Of a stretch of DNA of 17,424 nt, positions 1 through 6,978 are shown in pieces (position 1 is the stretch's first letter; the number at the start of each line of letters is the position of its first letter). The notes beneath the pieces were generated by a model. The model was not told where the DNA came from. It worked only from the letters and a program-made list of their open reading frames with translations, and searched no databases. The stretch comes from JAZLDV01 sp045614925 (GTDB lineage Bacteria; Bacillota_I; Bacilli_A; Erysipelotrichales; Coprobacillaceae). The stretch spans positions 1 through 17,424 of the forward strand of contig JAZLDV010000127.1 of assembly GCA_045614925.1 (NCBI GenBank). The letters are read 5' to 3'. The position numbers were made by a program, and so were the translations under genes.

Positions 1-30
1 TATGGGTGCAAAAATATTCAAAAATGGGTA

Positions 31-59
31 TTGACATTTGGGATATGATATGGTATAAT
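31..59 (+). promoter_or_regulatory. Consensus promoter P1
   Basis: TTGACA at 31-36, a 17-bp spacer, and TATAAT at 54-59, with TG two bases before the -10 (extended -10, TATGG-TATAAT). The predicted start is near 66. The leader carries AAGGAG at 86-91, 8 nt before the kinase ATG at 100. Confidence 0.93.
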
Positions 60-99
60 GGGTACAGAATTAAAATTAATTAGATAAGGAGATAGAGAT

Positions 100-693
100 A
101 TGGGTGTTATTATATTGACGGGGAAAAGTTGTAGTGGGAAAGATAGTGTTAGAAGAGAATTGGAAAAGTATAACTTTAATAATATAGTAAGTTATACAAG
201 TAGACCTGTCCGTATAAATGAAACCAACGGAATAGATTATCATTTTGTAGAGCGTGATACGTTTGAACAAATGATAAACAATAATGAAATGATTGAATAC
301 AGGGCTTACAATACTCTTTTTCTTAATAAACCCGACACTTGGTACTATGGTCTTAGAAAAGATACATTAGACCCTAATAAAAAGTATGTAGTTATTCTTG
401 ACCTTGAGGGTACAGAAAATTTTATAAAGTATTATGGAAAGAAAAACTGTTTTGTAGTTTATATGTGTTGTCCTAAATCAGAACGAGAACGCAGAGCAAT
501 CGAACGTGGTTCATTTGATAGAACTGAATGGAATAGGCGTGTATCTGCTGACGAAAAAGATTTTAAGGCTAAAAAATTAAATAAACTTACAGATTTTACA
601 GTTGTCAATATGAGTGATGATATTAATGATTTACCTAAAATATCAAAAGTGCTTAACAGAATATATGTTGAAAAGTTTAATAAGGAGGTATAA
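100..693 (+). CDS. gmk: Guanylate kinase-like (d)NMP kinase
   Basis: 197-residue P-loop kinase, the usual length for a guanylate kinase, which phosphorylates (d)GMP to (d)GDP with ATP. The N-terminus has a Walker A loop (GKSCSGKDS, residues 8-16). It is followed by the family's GMP-binding block: SYTSRPVR at 31-38, then a glycine-containing turn and DYHF at 46-49, as in the TTRPxRxGExxGxDYxF signature. A basic RERRAIERG stretch near residues 128-136 fits the lid region. The start has AAGGAG 8 nt upstream and lies in the leader of promoter P1. It is the first gene of a two-gene unit with a nucleotidase-like HAD protein 3 nt downstream, which suggests purine deoxynucleotide-pool adjustment during phage replication. 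Activity on GMP rather than another NMP is inferred from the signature. Confidence 0.85.
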   Translation: MGVIILTGKSCSGKDSVRRELEKYNFNNIVSYTSRPVRINETNGIDYHFVERDTFEQMINNNEMIEYRAYNTLFLNKPDTWYYGLRKDTLDPNKKYVVILDLEGTENFIKYYGKKNCFVVYMCCPKSERERRAIERGSFDRTEWNRRVSADEKDFKAKKLNKLTDFTVVNMSDDINDLPKISKVLNRIYVEKFNKEV

Positions 694-696
694 TAG

Positions 697-1290
697 ATGT
701 ATGGTATAAGTAGCGGTGTTCTATCTAATAATGTAATTAATATTCATAAGTTTATTAAAAAGAATAATCCTAATAGAATCTATCTTGATGTAGATGGTGT
801 TATATGGCACTCCTGTCAAGCCGTTTGTGATGTAATAAATAAAAGATTTGGCACAAATGTTCAAGGTAATGAGATTTTAAGTTGGAATTTTAAAGAACTT
901 AAAGAAGGTTTAACAGACGAGGATATTGAATATATATTTGGAGATTATTATTTCTTTAAATGCGTGAAATGGATAAATGGTGCTTTTGATTTTATTCTTA
1001 CTTATAAAGATAAAATTACCATTGTAACAAAAGGTACTCCTTATAATTTAAGTCGTAAATTAGAAGCCTTTAATGAAATTGGACTTAATATGGTTATGTG
1101 TGGATTATCTATAAATAATAGTAAAGGCGAAATAAATATGGAAGGGGGATTACTTATAGATGATTGTACTAATAATTTGATAGAAAGTAATGCCACACAT
1201 AAGATACAATTCTTAGAATATAAAGATAATAAAAATGATATTCGGGAATGGACTAAAAATTGGAACGGATTAAAAATGTATAAATGGTAA
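697..1290 (+). CDS. HAD-family 5'(3')-deoxyribonucleotidase-like phosphatase
   Basis: 197-residue HAD phosphatase. Motif I is DVDGV at residues 31-35 (nucleophile D31, general acid D33). Motif II is the T of IVTKG at 109-113, whose K112 is next to the expected lysine position. Motif IV is the acidic pair D155-D156 in GGLLIDD. The small helical cap between motifs I and II and the overall length resemble NT5C-type 5'(3')-deoxyribonucleotidases, which dephosphorylate dNMPs. A polynucleotide 3'-phosphatase role like the T4 Pnkp C-terminal domain cannot be excluded. A strong AAGGAGG at 682-688 lies 8 nt before the ATG and only 3 nt separate it from the kinase gene, so the two are probably co-translated. 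There are about 25 extra residues before motif I. Confidence 0.72.
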   Translation: MYGISSGVLSNNVINIHKFIKKNNPNRIYLDVDGVIWHSCQAVCDVINKRFGTNVQGNEILSWNFKELKEGLTDEDIEYIFGDYYFFKCVKWINGAFDFILTYKDKITIVTKGTPYNLSRKLEAFNEIGLNMVMCGLSINNSKGEINMEGGLLIDDCTNNLIESNATHKIQFLEYKDNKNDIREWTKNWNGLKMYKW

Positions 1291-1297
1291 ATTAGTA

Positions 1298-1326
1298 TTG
1301 ACAAATGATTTGTTATATGATATAAT
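1298..1326 (+). promoter_or_regulatory. Consensus promoter P2
   Basis: TTGACA 1298-1303, 17-bp spacer ending TATGA, TATAAT 1321-1326. Predicted start near 1333, giving a leader of about 35 nt to the 59-aa gene. Confidence 0.93.
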
Positions 1327-1367
1327 ATAATCACAGTAACATAAACTTTATAAAAAGGAGATAAGAT

Positions 1368-1547
1368 ATGAACGCAAACAGAAAACTTACAATTAACTTT
1401 TTAATTAATGGAGAACTTGACCACGTTATTAAGCCCAAGAAGGGTAAGAGTATTAAGCATAGGGCAACTAAGAAGAGAGATAAAATCTTTAAGAAAGATG
1501 CAATAGATATAAATGTAGATGTAGAAAAAGAAGAGGTAGATGAATAA
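1368..1547 (+). CDS. Small phage protein, 59 aa, basic middle and acidic tail
   Basis: An ATG at 1368 with AAGGAG at 1355-1360 opens a 59-codon frame ending in TAA at 1545-1547. The protein starts MNANRKLTINFLING. It has a lysine/arginine-rich centre (KPKKGKSIKHRATKKRDK, about residues 22-39) and a short acidic C-terminus (DVEKEEVDE). No domain is recognised. The charge pattern would fit a nucleic-acid or protein-binding accessory factor, but that is only a guess. Support for being real: its own consensus promoter 42 nt upstream, a good ribosome binding site, and a one-base TAATG overlap with the following membrane-protein gene. Confidence 0.8.
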   Translation: MNANRKLTINFLINGELDHVIKPKKGKSIKHRATKKRDKIFKKDAIDINVDVEKEEVDE

Positions 1548-2020
1548 TGACAGGCTTTGAAATGTTTATGTTCGGTTCAGTAGCATTAATGTTTGCCGCT
1601 ATGTTTGTATTTGGTATAATATGTTTGGTAAGAAGAGATGATATTAAGGCAATTAAGAATATGGGTAATGATATTCCTAAAGATGTGGAAAGTAATAATC
1701 GAAACATACGGGATAGAGATAATAATAGCCATATTTATAATAATGGAACTGATAACCTGTACGATAGTTCTATGGGAAACATTCACAGGCAAGAATCTAG
1801 TAGACGAAATATTCAAACTACTCGATGCTACGAAAACGGAGAAATAACTAATTTATGTGCTATTATTGCACTTAAAAACATTAAGCGTGAATTACAGAAT
1901 ATGTTAACTTCTGTTGAAAAAGATGCTCTTGATAAAGCCGTAGATAATACAATAATAGTAGAAAAATTAAAAGCATTTATTGATAATGTTGAACTTGAAG
2001 ATATTGACATTGACGAATAA
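1547..2020 (+). CDS. Single-pass membrane protein, unknown function
   Basis: 157 residues. An N-terminal hydrophobic helix (about residues 7-28, rich in F, M, V and A) is followed immediately by LVRRDD. By the positive-inside rule this suggests a membrane anchor with the large C-terminal part in the cytoplasm. Residues about 45-95 are polar, Asn/Asp/Arg-rich and probably disordered. Residues about 100-157 look helical (LKNIKRELQNMLTSVEK and following) with a very acidic end (ELEDIDIDE). The start overlaps the stop of the upstream gene by one base (TAATG), so it is probably translationally coupled. Its last 17 bases carry the -35 and part of the spacer of the next promoter. Family not recognised. 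Confidence 0.75.
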   Translation: MTGFEMFMFGSVALMFAAMFVFGIICLVRRDDIKAIKNMGNDIPKDVESNNRNIRDRDNNSHIYNNGTDNLYDSSMGNIHRQESSRRNIQTTRCYENGEITNLCAIIALKNIKRELQNMLTSVEKDALDKAVDNTIIVEKLKAFIDNVELEDIDIDE

Positions 2021-2032
2021 ATATGATATAAT
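2004..2032 (+). promoter_or_regulatory. Consensus promoter P3 giving a predicted leaderless mRNA
   Basis: TTGACA 2004-2009, 17-bp spacer ending TATGA, TATAAT 2027-2032. Seven bases after the last T is position 2039, the A of the primase ATG. The promoter overlaps the end of the membrane-protein gene. Confidence 0.92.
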
Positions 2033-2038
2033 ATCTTT

Positions 2039-3142
2039 ATGAATAAATGGACAGATAAAGACAGAGAATTATTTAATGAATTTATAAATGAAGTTCTATA
2101 TGAAAAACTAACAACACAAGACTACCATAATATAATGCGTAAACTTGGTGCGAATTATAATGGTAGTCGTTTTAATACCATATGTCATAATGTAGATGGC
2201 GGTAAATATAATCTTGCGTTTAATGAAGATGATAAATATTTTACCTGCTTTAGCGAATGTGGTTGTTCATATTCTCTATTAAGTCTTGTTAAAAAGCGTA
2301 GAGAACTTTTAGGTGAGCCGTGTTCTACATATCGGTCAATGAAATGGATATGTGAGCAGGTAGGTATTGCTTTTAACTTTAAGGAAGAAGTTAAAGAAGT
2401 TAATAATAATATCTATAATTGGCAGAATTTATTACGCTATACAAAAGAACATAAAAGTTCTGAAAATAAAATATATTCTAATTCTATACTTTCTGAATTA
2501 GAAGATTGTATTTATACTCCTTGGATAGAAGAAGGTATAACAGAAGAAACACAGGAAAAGTATCAGATTAAATGGTATAATCGAAATCAGCAAGTAGTTA
2601 TTCCTGTTCGTAATATTAATGGTGATTTAGTTGGTTGCCATTGTAGAAACACCAATCCCGACTTAGTAGCAGACGGAATGAAATATATTCCCTTACATAT
2701 GTTATGCGGTGATGAATATAAGTTTCAAATGGGATTAGAATTGTTTGGTCTTAATTATAACAAAGTTAATATTGAAAAGGCTAAACAGGTTATTCTTTTA
2801 GAATCACCAAAATCGGTTATGCAATTTGATAGTTTTTCTATGCCTAATATTTGTGCAGGTATGTTTGGTATGGGATTCTCATTACAGAAACTTAAACTGC
2901 TTTTAGGATTAGATGTGGACAAATTTGTTATTGCCTTAGATAAACAGTATGAAGAAATCGGGAATACTGAATATAAAGCGTGGGAAAAGAAAGTTAATAA
3001 GATAATTGATATAGTTCGACCTTATGCTAATGAAATAGCAGTTATATGGGATAAAGATAAATTATTAGATTATAAAGATAGTCCAACAGATAAAGGTGAA
3101 GATATATTTATACAGTTATGGAATGAAAGAGAGGTAATATAA
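2039..3142 (+). CDS. DnaG-like DNA primase (CHC2 zinc finger + Toprim)
   Basis: 367 residues. The N-terminal part has a degenerate CHC2-type zinc ribbon: C49-H50, then the typical aromatic strand (KYNLAF, KYFTCF) and C70, C74, C76. The C-terminal half carries a Toprim fold: ILLESPKS with E255, ALDK with D301, and IWDKDK with D338 and D340, the acidic metal-binding positions of DnaG-type primases. It would lay RNA primers for phage replication and pairs naturally with the DnaB-like helicase encoded further on. It is shorter than bacterial DnaG (about 600 aa), as in many phages, with no separate helicase-interaction domain visible. No Shine-Dalgarno precedes the ATG; the promoter position predicts transcription starting at the ATG itself. 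The next gene begins 1 nt after the stop. Confidence 0.82.
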   Translation: MNKWTDKDRELFNEFINEVLYEKLTTQDYHNIMRKLGANYNGSRFNTICHNVDGGKYNLAFNEDDKYFTCFSECGCSYSLLSLVKKRRELLGEPCSTYRSMKWICEQVGIAFNFKEEVKEVNNNIYNWQNLLRYTKEHKSSENKIYSNSILSELEDCIYTPWIEEGITEETQEKYQIKWYNRNQQVVIPVRNINGDLVGCHCRNTNPDLVADGMKYIPLHMLCGDEYKFQMGLELFGLNYNKVNIEKAKQVILLESPKSVMQFDSFSMPNICAGMFGMGFSLQKLKLLLGLDVDKFVIALDKQYEEIGNTEYKAWEKKVNKIIDIVRPYANEIAVIWDKDKLLDYKDSPTDKGEDIFIQLWNEREVI

Positions 3143-3143
3143 T

Positions 3144-4130
3144 ATGAGTTATTTAACTGAGCATAGGGATGAAATCTTTAAAAAGTATTCTAAAGAAGAA
3201 CTTGTTAAGGATATTATTAGTTATATTAATGGTAGCGGCAGATTAAGTAAGGTTCTTAATCAGTTTTTTGAAGAATGTATTTTTAATTGTACTAATGCCC
3301 GTGGTAAGAAAACACCAATGGAAGCATTAGATAATGATGAAGATATGAAATATATTTTATCTTATATATCTACTAAAACCAATTTTTATACAGGTAGCGA
3401 AGTATCTAATGTAAAATCATTCTTTAGAAACGCAGGTAAACTTGCCTGTAAGGTTGCTAACTTTCCACCTAAAGAAGCAAGAAGTATATATTTTAGATAT
3501 TTTCCTAATGCTCTTACAGATAAAACTCATAAAATCAACGTTCTTGATACAAGTTGTGGATTTGGTTCAAGAATGAGTGCCGTTCTTTTAAGTGGACATA
3601 ACTATTTTGGATTTGACCCTAACAAAGAATTACAAGAAAAGTTATTTGAATGTGCTAAGTTTTATTATGATAATGGATTTATAGATTCAGAACAGAAATG
3701 TGATTTATATTCTACGGGTTCAGAAAACTTTATTCCCGAATTAGAGAATACAATAGACGTGTCATTTACAAGCCCACCATATTTTAATTTAGAAACTTAT
3801 TCTAATGATGGTGGAGCAAGTACAGAGAATTATAATAATTATCAAGCGTGGTTAGAATATTTTGTAAAACCGACAATTATGAATACTTATAAGTATCTTA
3901 AAGTTGGTAGTTATGCTATGATTAATATAAAAAATTCTACCCGTGGTGGTAAGGAAAAATTGTTTGACGATTGGTATAATATCTTTTGTTCTATAGATGG
4001 ATTTGAACCTTATGAAGTATTTGAAATGAATCAGACAAGTACAAAAGTTGTAGGATTGTATGCTAATTATGACCCTACACATTATCAAGGAGCAAAAGAA
4101 CCCGTAATGTGTTTTAAGAAAGTGAGATAG
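3144..4130 (+). CDS. SPPY-type DNA methyltransferase-like protein
   Basis: 328 residues with a Rossmann-type SAM-binding core. Motif I reads LDTSCGFGS (D135 to S142) and the acidic turn after the next strand reads FGFDPN (155-160). Motif IV is TSPPYFN (S210-P211-P212-Y213), the catalytic loop typical of amino-methyltransferases making N4-methylcytosine or N6-methyladenine. The motif order I then IV is conventional. An N-terminal helical part of about 120 residues may act in target binding. It would modify phage or host DNA, possibly for restriction evasion, but the target base and site cannot be told from sequence. GAGAGG lies 9-10 nt before the ATG. It sits between the primase and a GNAT plus QueC-like pair, so it may belong to a DNA-modification cluster. 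Confidence 0.72.
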   Translation: MSYLTEHRDEIFKKYSKEELVKDIISYINGSGRLSKVLNQFFEECIFNCTNARGKKTPMEALDNDEDMKYILSYISTKTNFYTGSEVSNVKSFFRNAGKLACKVANFPPKEARSIYFRYFPNALTDKTHKINVLDTSCGFGSRMSAVLLSGHNYFGFDPNKELQEKLFECAKFYYDNGFIDSEQKCDLYSTGSENFIPELENTIDVSFTSPPYFNLETYSNDGGASTENYNNYQAWLEYFVKPTIMNTYKYLKVGSYAMINIKNSTRGGKEKLFDDWYNIFCSIDGFEPYEVFEMNQTSTKVVGLYANYDPTHYQGAKEPVMCFKKVR

Positions 4131-4132
4131 AT

Positions 4133-4567
4133 ATGAAGTTTAATATAATTAGAATTGCTACAGAAAACGATTTAGAATTTATTTATAAATTATGGTGTAA
4201 AAATTCTAAAACGCTTGGTATTTGTTGGCGTGGAATGATATTAGATGATATAAATAAAGAAAACATTTATATCATAGATAATATAGGTTTTGTTAGAATT
4301 AATGAAATGAAAAGAAAGCCTGTTGTTAAAATAAATGGAATTTGCATTGTAAAAGAAGAACGAAATAAAGGGTATGGTAAACTATTTATTAATTATATAA
4401 TTGATAAATTTGACAAACCTATTATTTTAGAAGCGGTCAAAGATGCAGAAAATAATTTATTTTATAATAAAATAGGTGAAATATATGGAGAAAAACAAAG
4501 TAAAAAAGTTAGCCTATATAAATATGTAATTAACAAAGAAAATCATTATTTTGATAACAAATGGTAA
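4133..4567 (+). CDS. GNAT-family N-acetyltransferase
   Basis: 144 residues, GNAT fold. The start (IIRIATENDLEFIYKLW) is a typical first strand and helix. The acetyl-CoA pyrophosphate loop is seen as VKEERNKGYGKLF, matching R/Q-x-x-G-x-G. The conserved later strand and helix are present (ILEAVKDAENNLFYNKIG), including the usual Asn before the final helix. It transfers an acetyl or other acyl group from CoA; the substrate is unknown. It starts 2 nt after the methyltransferase stop, with only a weak GTGAG-like ribosome binding site, and the QueC-like gene follows within 10 nt, so the three are probably co-expressed. The gene is clearly more AT-rich than the replication genes downstream, suggesting more recent acquisition. 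Possible roles: DNA hypermodification, antibiotic-like or toxin-like activity, or protein acetylation. Confidence 0.78.
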   Translation: MKFNIIRIATENDLEFIYKLWCKNSKTLGICWRGMILDDINKENIYIIDNIGFVRINEMKRKPVVKINGICIVKEERNKGYGKLFINYIIDKFDKPIILEAVKDAENNLFYNKIGEIYGEKQSKKVSLYKYVINKENHYFDNKW

Positions 4568-4577
4568 GGAGGACAAA

Positions 4578-5609
4578 ATGCAATCAATTAAATATAATTA
4601 CGAAATTCCAAAATTTTTATTTGACATATCACAATTATATGAATTATATAGTGATAAAGACAATTTAGCAAATAATATTAAATACTTTTCGTTAAATAAA
4701 AATTTAAAGAATATGATAGAAATATTAGAAAAAGGACTATGTTGTAATCATAATTATAATTATAGTTCAGATATATATAATTCTAGTATTTTTAATTATG
4801 ATAATAATAATGTTATTGTTTGTTTTAGTGGCGGGAAAGATAGTGTTGCCACCGCTAAATATTATAAAGATAAAGGATATAATGTTTATCTTTATCACGT
4901 TAAAGGAATAAATTATAGTTATCCCGATGAATATGAAAGAGCAATAGATATTGCTAATTATTTAAACCTGCCTATATTTATTGACAAAATTTCTTTGTGT
5001 GGTAAGAATACATATTTAGAACACCCTATGAAAAATCAAATTATAGTTAGTATGGCATTAAATTATGGAATAACAAATAATATTGGAGTCAAAATTGCAT
5101 ACGGAGATTTTTTATCAGATAAAATAAATGAAGGGTTGTTCGATAGAAATTGGAGTGACACGCAGGAAATGTGGGAGAGTTATATTCTATATATTAAAAG
5201 TTATATAGAAAATTTTGAATTGTTAATACCATTTAATAATTACTTAAATACACTTGATGTTGTTGGTAAAGATATTGTACTTTTAAATAAGATTCAAGGT
5301 TGTATTACTCCACAAAGATTTAGAGAAAAGTTACATAAGATAAACAATGAAAAATATAATAATTCAAATGTTTTAGAACATAGATGTGGCAGTTGTTGGA
5401 AATGTTGTGTAGAATATATTAGATATGCCGACACAGGAGTTTTACCTTATAATAAAGAATTTTATAAACATTGTGTTGATATATTAAAGAAAAAGTTTAA
5501 AGAAGAAAAACCATTTTTACCAAAACCTAAAACAAACAAAGATATATATAATGCTTGGTTATTTGGAATAGACTATGAAAAAAGTTATATGAAAAATCTT
5601 GACAATTAA
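4578..5609 (+). CDS. QueC-like PP-loop ATPase
   Basis: 343 residues. The ATP-binding PP-loop is CFSGGKDSVATA (SGGKDS at 84-89), followed by a strand ending LYHVKGINYSYPDE, as in adenylating N-type ATP pyrophosphatases. Near the C-terminus C270-x2-C273-x2-C276-C277 forms the zinc-knuckle type cluster of 7-cyano-7-deazaguanine synthase (QueC) relatives. QueC proper makes preQ0 from 7-carboxy-7-deazaguanine. Relatives are known in phage 7-deazaguanine DNA modification and in defence systems, where other substrates are amidated or ligated. No FolE, QueD, QueE or DpdA is in the window, so true preQ0 synthesis is not shown. The start is set by AAGGAGG at 4566-4572; an upstream in-frame ATG at 4551 lies inside the GNAT gene and lacks that site. 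Very AT-rich (a hand count of 4741-4800 gives 9 G/C in 60). Confidence 0.75.
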   Translation: MQSIKYNYEIPKFLFDISQLYELYSDKDNLANNIKYFSLNKNLKNMIEILEKGLCCNHNYNYSSDIYNSSIFNYDNNNVIVCFSGGKDSVATAKYYKDKGYNVYLYHVKGINYSYPDEYERAIDIANYLNLPIFIDKISLCGKNTYLEHPMKNQIIVSMALNYGITNNIGVKIAYGDFLSDKINEGLFDRNWSDTQEMWESYILYIKSYIENFELLIPFNNYLNTLDVVGKDIVLLNKIQGCITPQRFREKLHKINNEKYNNSNVLEHRCGSCWKCCVEYIRYADTGVLPYNKEFYKHCVDILKKKFKEEKPFLPKPKTNKDIYNAWLFGIDYEKSYMKNLDN

Positions 5610-5627
5610 AGTAAAGTGTGATATAAT
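5599..5627 (+). promoter_or_regulatory. Consensus promoter P4
   Basis: TTGACA 5599-5604, 17-bp spacer ending GTGTGA, TATAAT 5622-5627. Predicted start near 5634. That is downstream of the first in-frame ATG at 5631 and upstream of AAAAGG at 5635-5640, so it selects the ATG at 5649. Confidence 0.92.
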
Positions 5628-5648
5628 ATAATGGAAAAGGTTATAGTT

Positions 5649-5867
5649 ATGGAACTTAAATACAAAAATCATAGTAGAAACGGACTTAAAAACAACCACG
5701 TATATGTGGCTAAGATATTTCCACCAAAGAACAAACTGTATGTTTATACCATTCAGTTTATGTTTGATGCTACCGACCAAGAAGAAATGAACTTGGAATT
5801 AACATATGCGTCAAAAATATCTATTAGTCAGAACTTTGAATATGATAAGTTGGAGATAGAAGAGTGA
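5649..5867 (+). CDS. Phage hypothetical protein, 72 aa
   Basis: No family recognised. The 72-residue product starts MELKYKNHSRNGLKNNHVYVAKIF, with alternating hydrophobic and polar residues (YVYTIQFMF, ELTYASKISIS) that suggest a small beta-rich fold. The C-terminus is acidic (EYDKLEIEE). The frame could begin at ATG 5631, but that codon lies only 4 nt after the -10 box and upstream of the predicted transcription start. The ATG at 5649 has AAAAGG 8 nt before it and is preferred. It is the first gene of the 5.6-9.9 kb unit and overlaps the next gene by 4 nt (GTGA). Confidence 0.68.
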   Translation: MELKYKNHSRNGLKNNHVYVAKIFPPKNKLYVYTIQFMFDATDQEEMNLELTYASKISISQNFEYDKLEIEE

Positions 5868-6055
5868 ATATTAATTTTAATTTAGGTAATGGTCAAGCCG
5901 CTACTATGGCTTTAGCAGAAATATGTAAAAATCATCCCGAATGTAAAGATTGTCCTGTAACTTTAACAAGGGCTATAAAACTTGATGGAACTATGGTTAG
6001 TTGTTCTACTGAAATTATAAAACATATACAAAGAAAAGCAGGTAAGAATGTCTAA
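5864..6055 (+). CDS. Small Cys-containing phage protein, 63 aa, GTG start
   Basis: 63 residues beginning with GTG at 5864, overlapping the TGA of the previous gene (GTGA). GGAG at 5852-5855 is 8 nt upstream, which supports the GTG. Four cysteines (C21, C27, C30 and C47, in CKNHPECKDCP and SCS) could bind a metal, although the spacing is not a classic zinc ribbon. The N-terminus (NFNLGNGQAATMALAEI) looks helical. Function unknown. It overlaps the next gene by 8 nt. Confidence 0.7.
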   Translation: MNINFNLGNGQAATMALAEICKNHPECKDCPVTLTRAIKLDGTMVSCSTEIIKHIQRKAGKNV

Positions 6056-6593
6056 GGTTAAATGTCGTTATTGTGGCAAAGATATAGATAAAGAAACCGC
6101 ATATAGTGTTAAAAAAGGACAATATTATTGTGACGAAAATCATTATCTATCATCTTTAGAAAAGAAAAAGAATACAACTAAACATAGTTATAAAAGTGTC
6201 GAAGGTAGCGACAGGAGAGATTATTCAGATTTCATACAAGATTTATATGTTAATAAATATGGATGGAATAAAAAGAAACTGAATTGGCAAGTTATATTTT
6301 CTCAGACTAATAATCTTTTAAAGGCTAATCCAAGTTGGACATATGAAACCATTAAATATATTATATGGTATATGCAGGAAATTTTAGAACTAAATCTTAT
6401 AAGTGCAGAATCGCATTGGTCGCCTTTATCACTTGTTGATTATTATGCGTTAGATGCAGAGATTTATTATAATGAATGTGAAAAGGTAAGTCAATCTGCG
6501 GAAAATTATTCTGATGATACGATAGTTATTGTTAAGTCAAAAGATAAAAAGATTAAATATAAACCTATGGAGTTTGACGATGAAACCAATTAA
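6048..6593 (+). CDS. Zinc-ribbon phage protein, 181 aa
   Basis: The N-terminus holds a probable zinc knuckle: CRYCGK (C6, C9) and then YYCDENHY, which offers C28 plus H32 as further ligands. The treble-clef-like layout (CxxC, aromatic, YYC) is common in small phage and mobile-element proteins that contact nucleic acid. Residues from about 55 on look helical, with many Trp and Tyr (WNKKKLNWQVIFSQTNNLL, YIIWYMQEIL), ending in a lysine-rich then acidic tail. The start ATG at 6048 overlaps the upstream gene by 8 nt, with a modest AGG 5 nt before it. The 3' end overlaps the next gene by 14 nt. No specific function can be assigned. Confidence 0.75.
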   Translation: MSKVKCRYCGKDIDKETAYSVKKGQYYCDENHYLSSLEKKKNTTKHSYKSVEGSDRRDYSDFIQDLYVNKYGWNKKKLNWQVIFSQTNNLLKANPSWTYETIKYIIWYMQEILELNLISAESHWSPLSLVDYYALDAEIYYNECEKVSQSAENYSDDTIVIVKSKDKKIKYKPMEFDDETN

Positions 6594-6813
6594 AACACAC
6601 AGATGTAAAGAACTTTTAGAATATAACAAAGGTAACTATAAGCCGTGTTCTGTTCAATATGATACATTTTTTAAATATTTTAAAGAAGAAAAACCTGCTT
6701 GGATTTTTAAATCTTTAGAATGGGGTGACGAATGGGATGTTGAATGGATGGATAGTGTAGCAAAGATACAATTTTGTCCGTTTTGTGGGGTAAAGTTAGA
6801 TGAGATTAATTGA
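6580..6813 (+). CDS. Phage protein with C-terminal zinc ribbon half, 77 aa
   Basis: 77 residues. An early C9 plus C26 and a C-terminal FCPFCGVKLD (CxxC) together could make a zinc-binding site; the CPFCG ending is frequent in small phage proteins. The centre is Trp-rich and acidic (EWGDEWDVEWMDS). The frame is open further upstream to an ATG at 6529, but that lies deep in the preceding gene. The ATG at 6580 has GGAG at 6569-6572, 7 nt away, and is the better start. The last 14 nt overlap the next small gene. Function unknown. Confidence 0.72.
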   Translation: MKPIKTHRCKELLEYNKGNYKPCSVQYDTFFKYFKEEKPAWIFKSLEWGDEWDVEWMDSVAKIQFCPFCGVKLDEIN

Positions 6814-6978
6814 CGCAGACGCTTTAAAAGAAGATTTAGATACAATAAATCCTGCATATCATCCTATGACATTTTGGTTAAAAAAATCATAGATGCACAA
6901 CCTACAGTTGATATAAGAATACCTGTACAAGTAATAGAACATAGAGGAGGTAGAAATGGGAATAAATCAGATAATTGA
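6800..6978 (+). CDS. MRLIDADAL-type small phage protein joined by a -1 frameshift (or frameshifted gene)
   Basis: In frame 0 the ATG at 6800 gives 30 residues (MRLIDADALKEDLD...FWLKKS) and stops at TAG 6890-6892. Small phage proteins that begin RLIDADAL normally continue to an IDxxPTVD segment. That segment (KKIIDAQPTVDIRI) is present in the -1 frame and runs to TGA at 6976-6978. The junction is seven A's at 6880-6886, read TTA-AAA-AAA in frame 0, that is A_AAA_AAA, a textbook slippery heptamer. A -1 slip gives a 59-residue product. A weak CAAC/GTTG hairpin (6898-6901 with 6907-6910) lies downstream. Alternatives are a natural one-base homopolymer mutation or a sequencing error. The gene overlaps its upstream neighbour by 14 nt, and the shifted product overlaps the next gene by 23 nt. 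Function of the family unknown. Confidence 0.62.

Noticed and set aside
4551..4577. Upstream in-frame ATG for the QueC-like gene, overlapping the GNAT gene.
   Set aside because: AAGGAGG at 4566-4572 clearly serves ATG 4578.
4621..4650. TTGACA inside the QueC-like gene with AT-rich bases 17 bp downstream.
   Set aside because: The -10 position reads TTATAT without the TGnTATAAT seen in all nine real promoters; in such AT-rich coding DNA this is expected by chance.
4578..5609. Membership of a Qat-type or CBASS-linked defence system for the QueC-like gene.
   Set aside because: None of the partner genes (Qat ATPase, DNase or cyclase types) is nearby.
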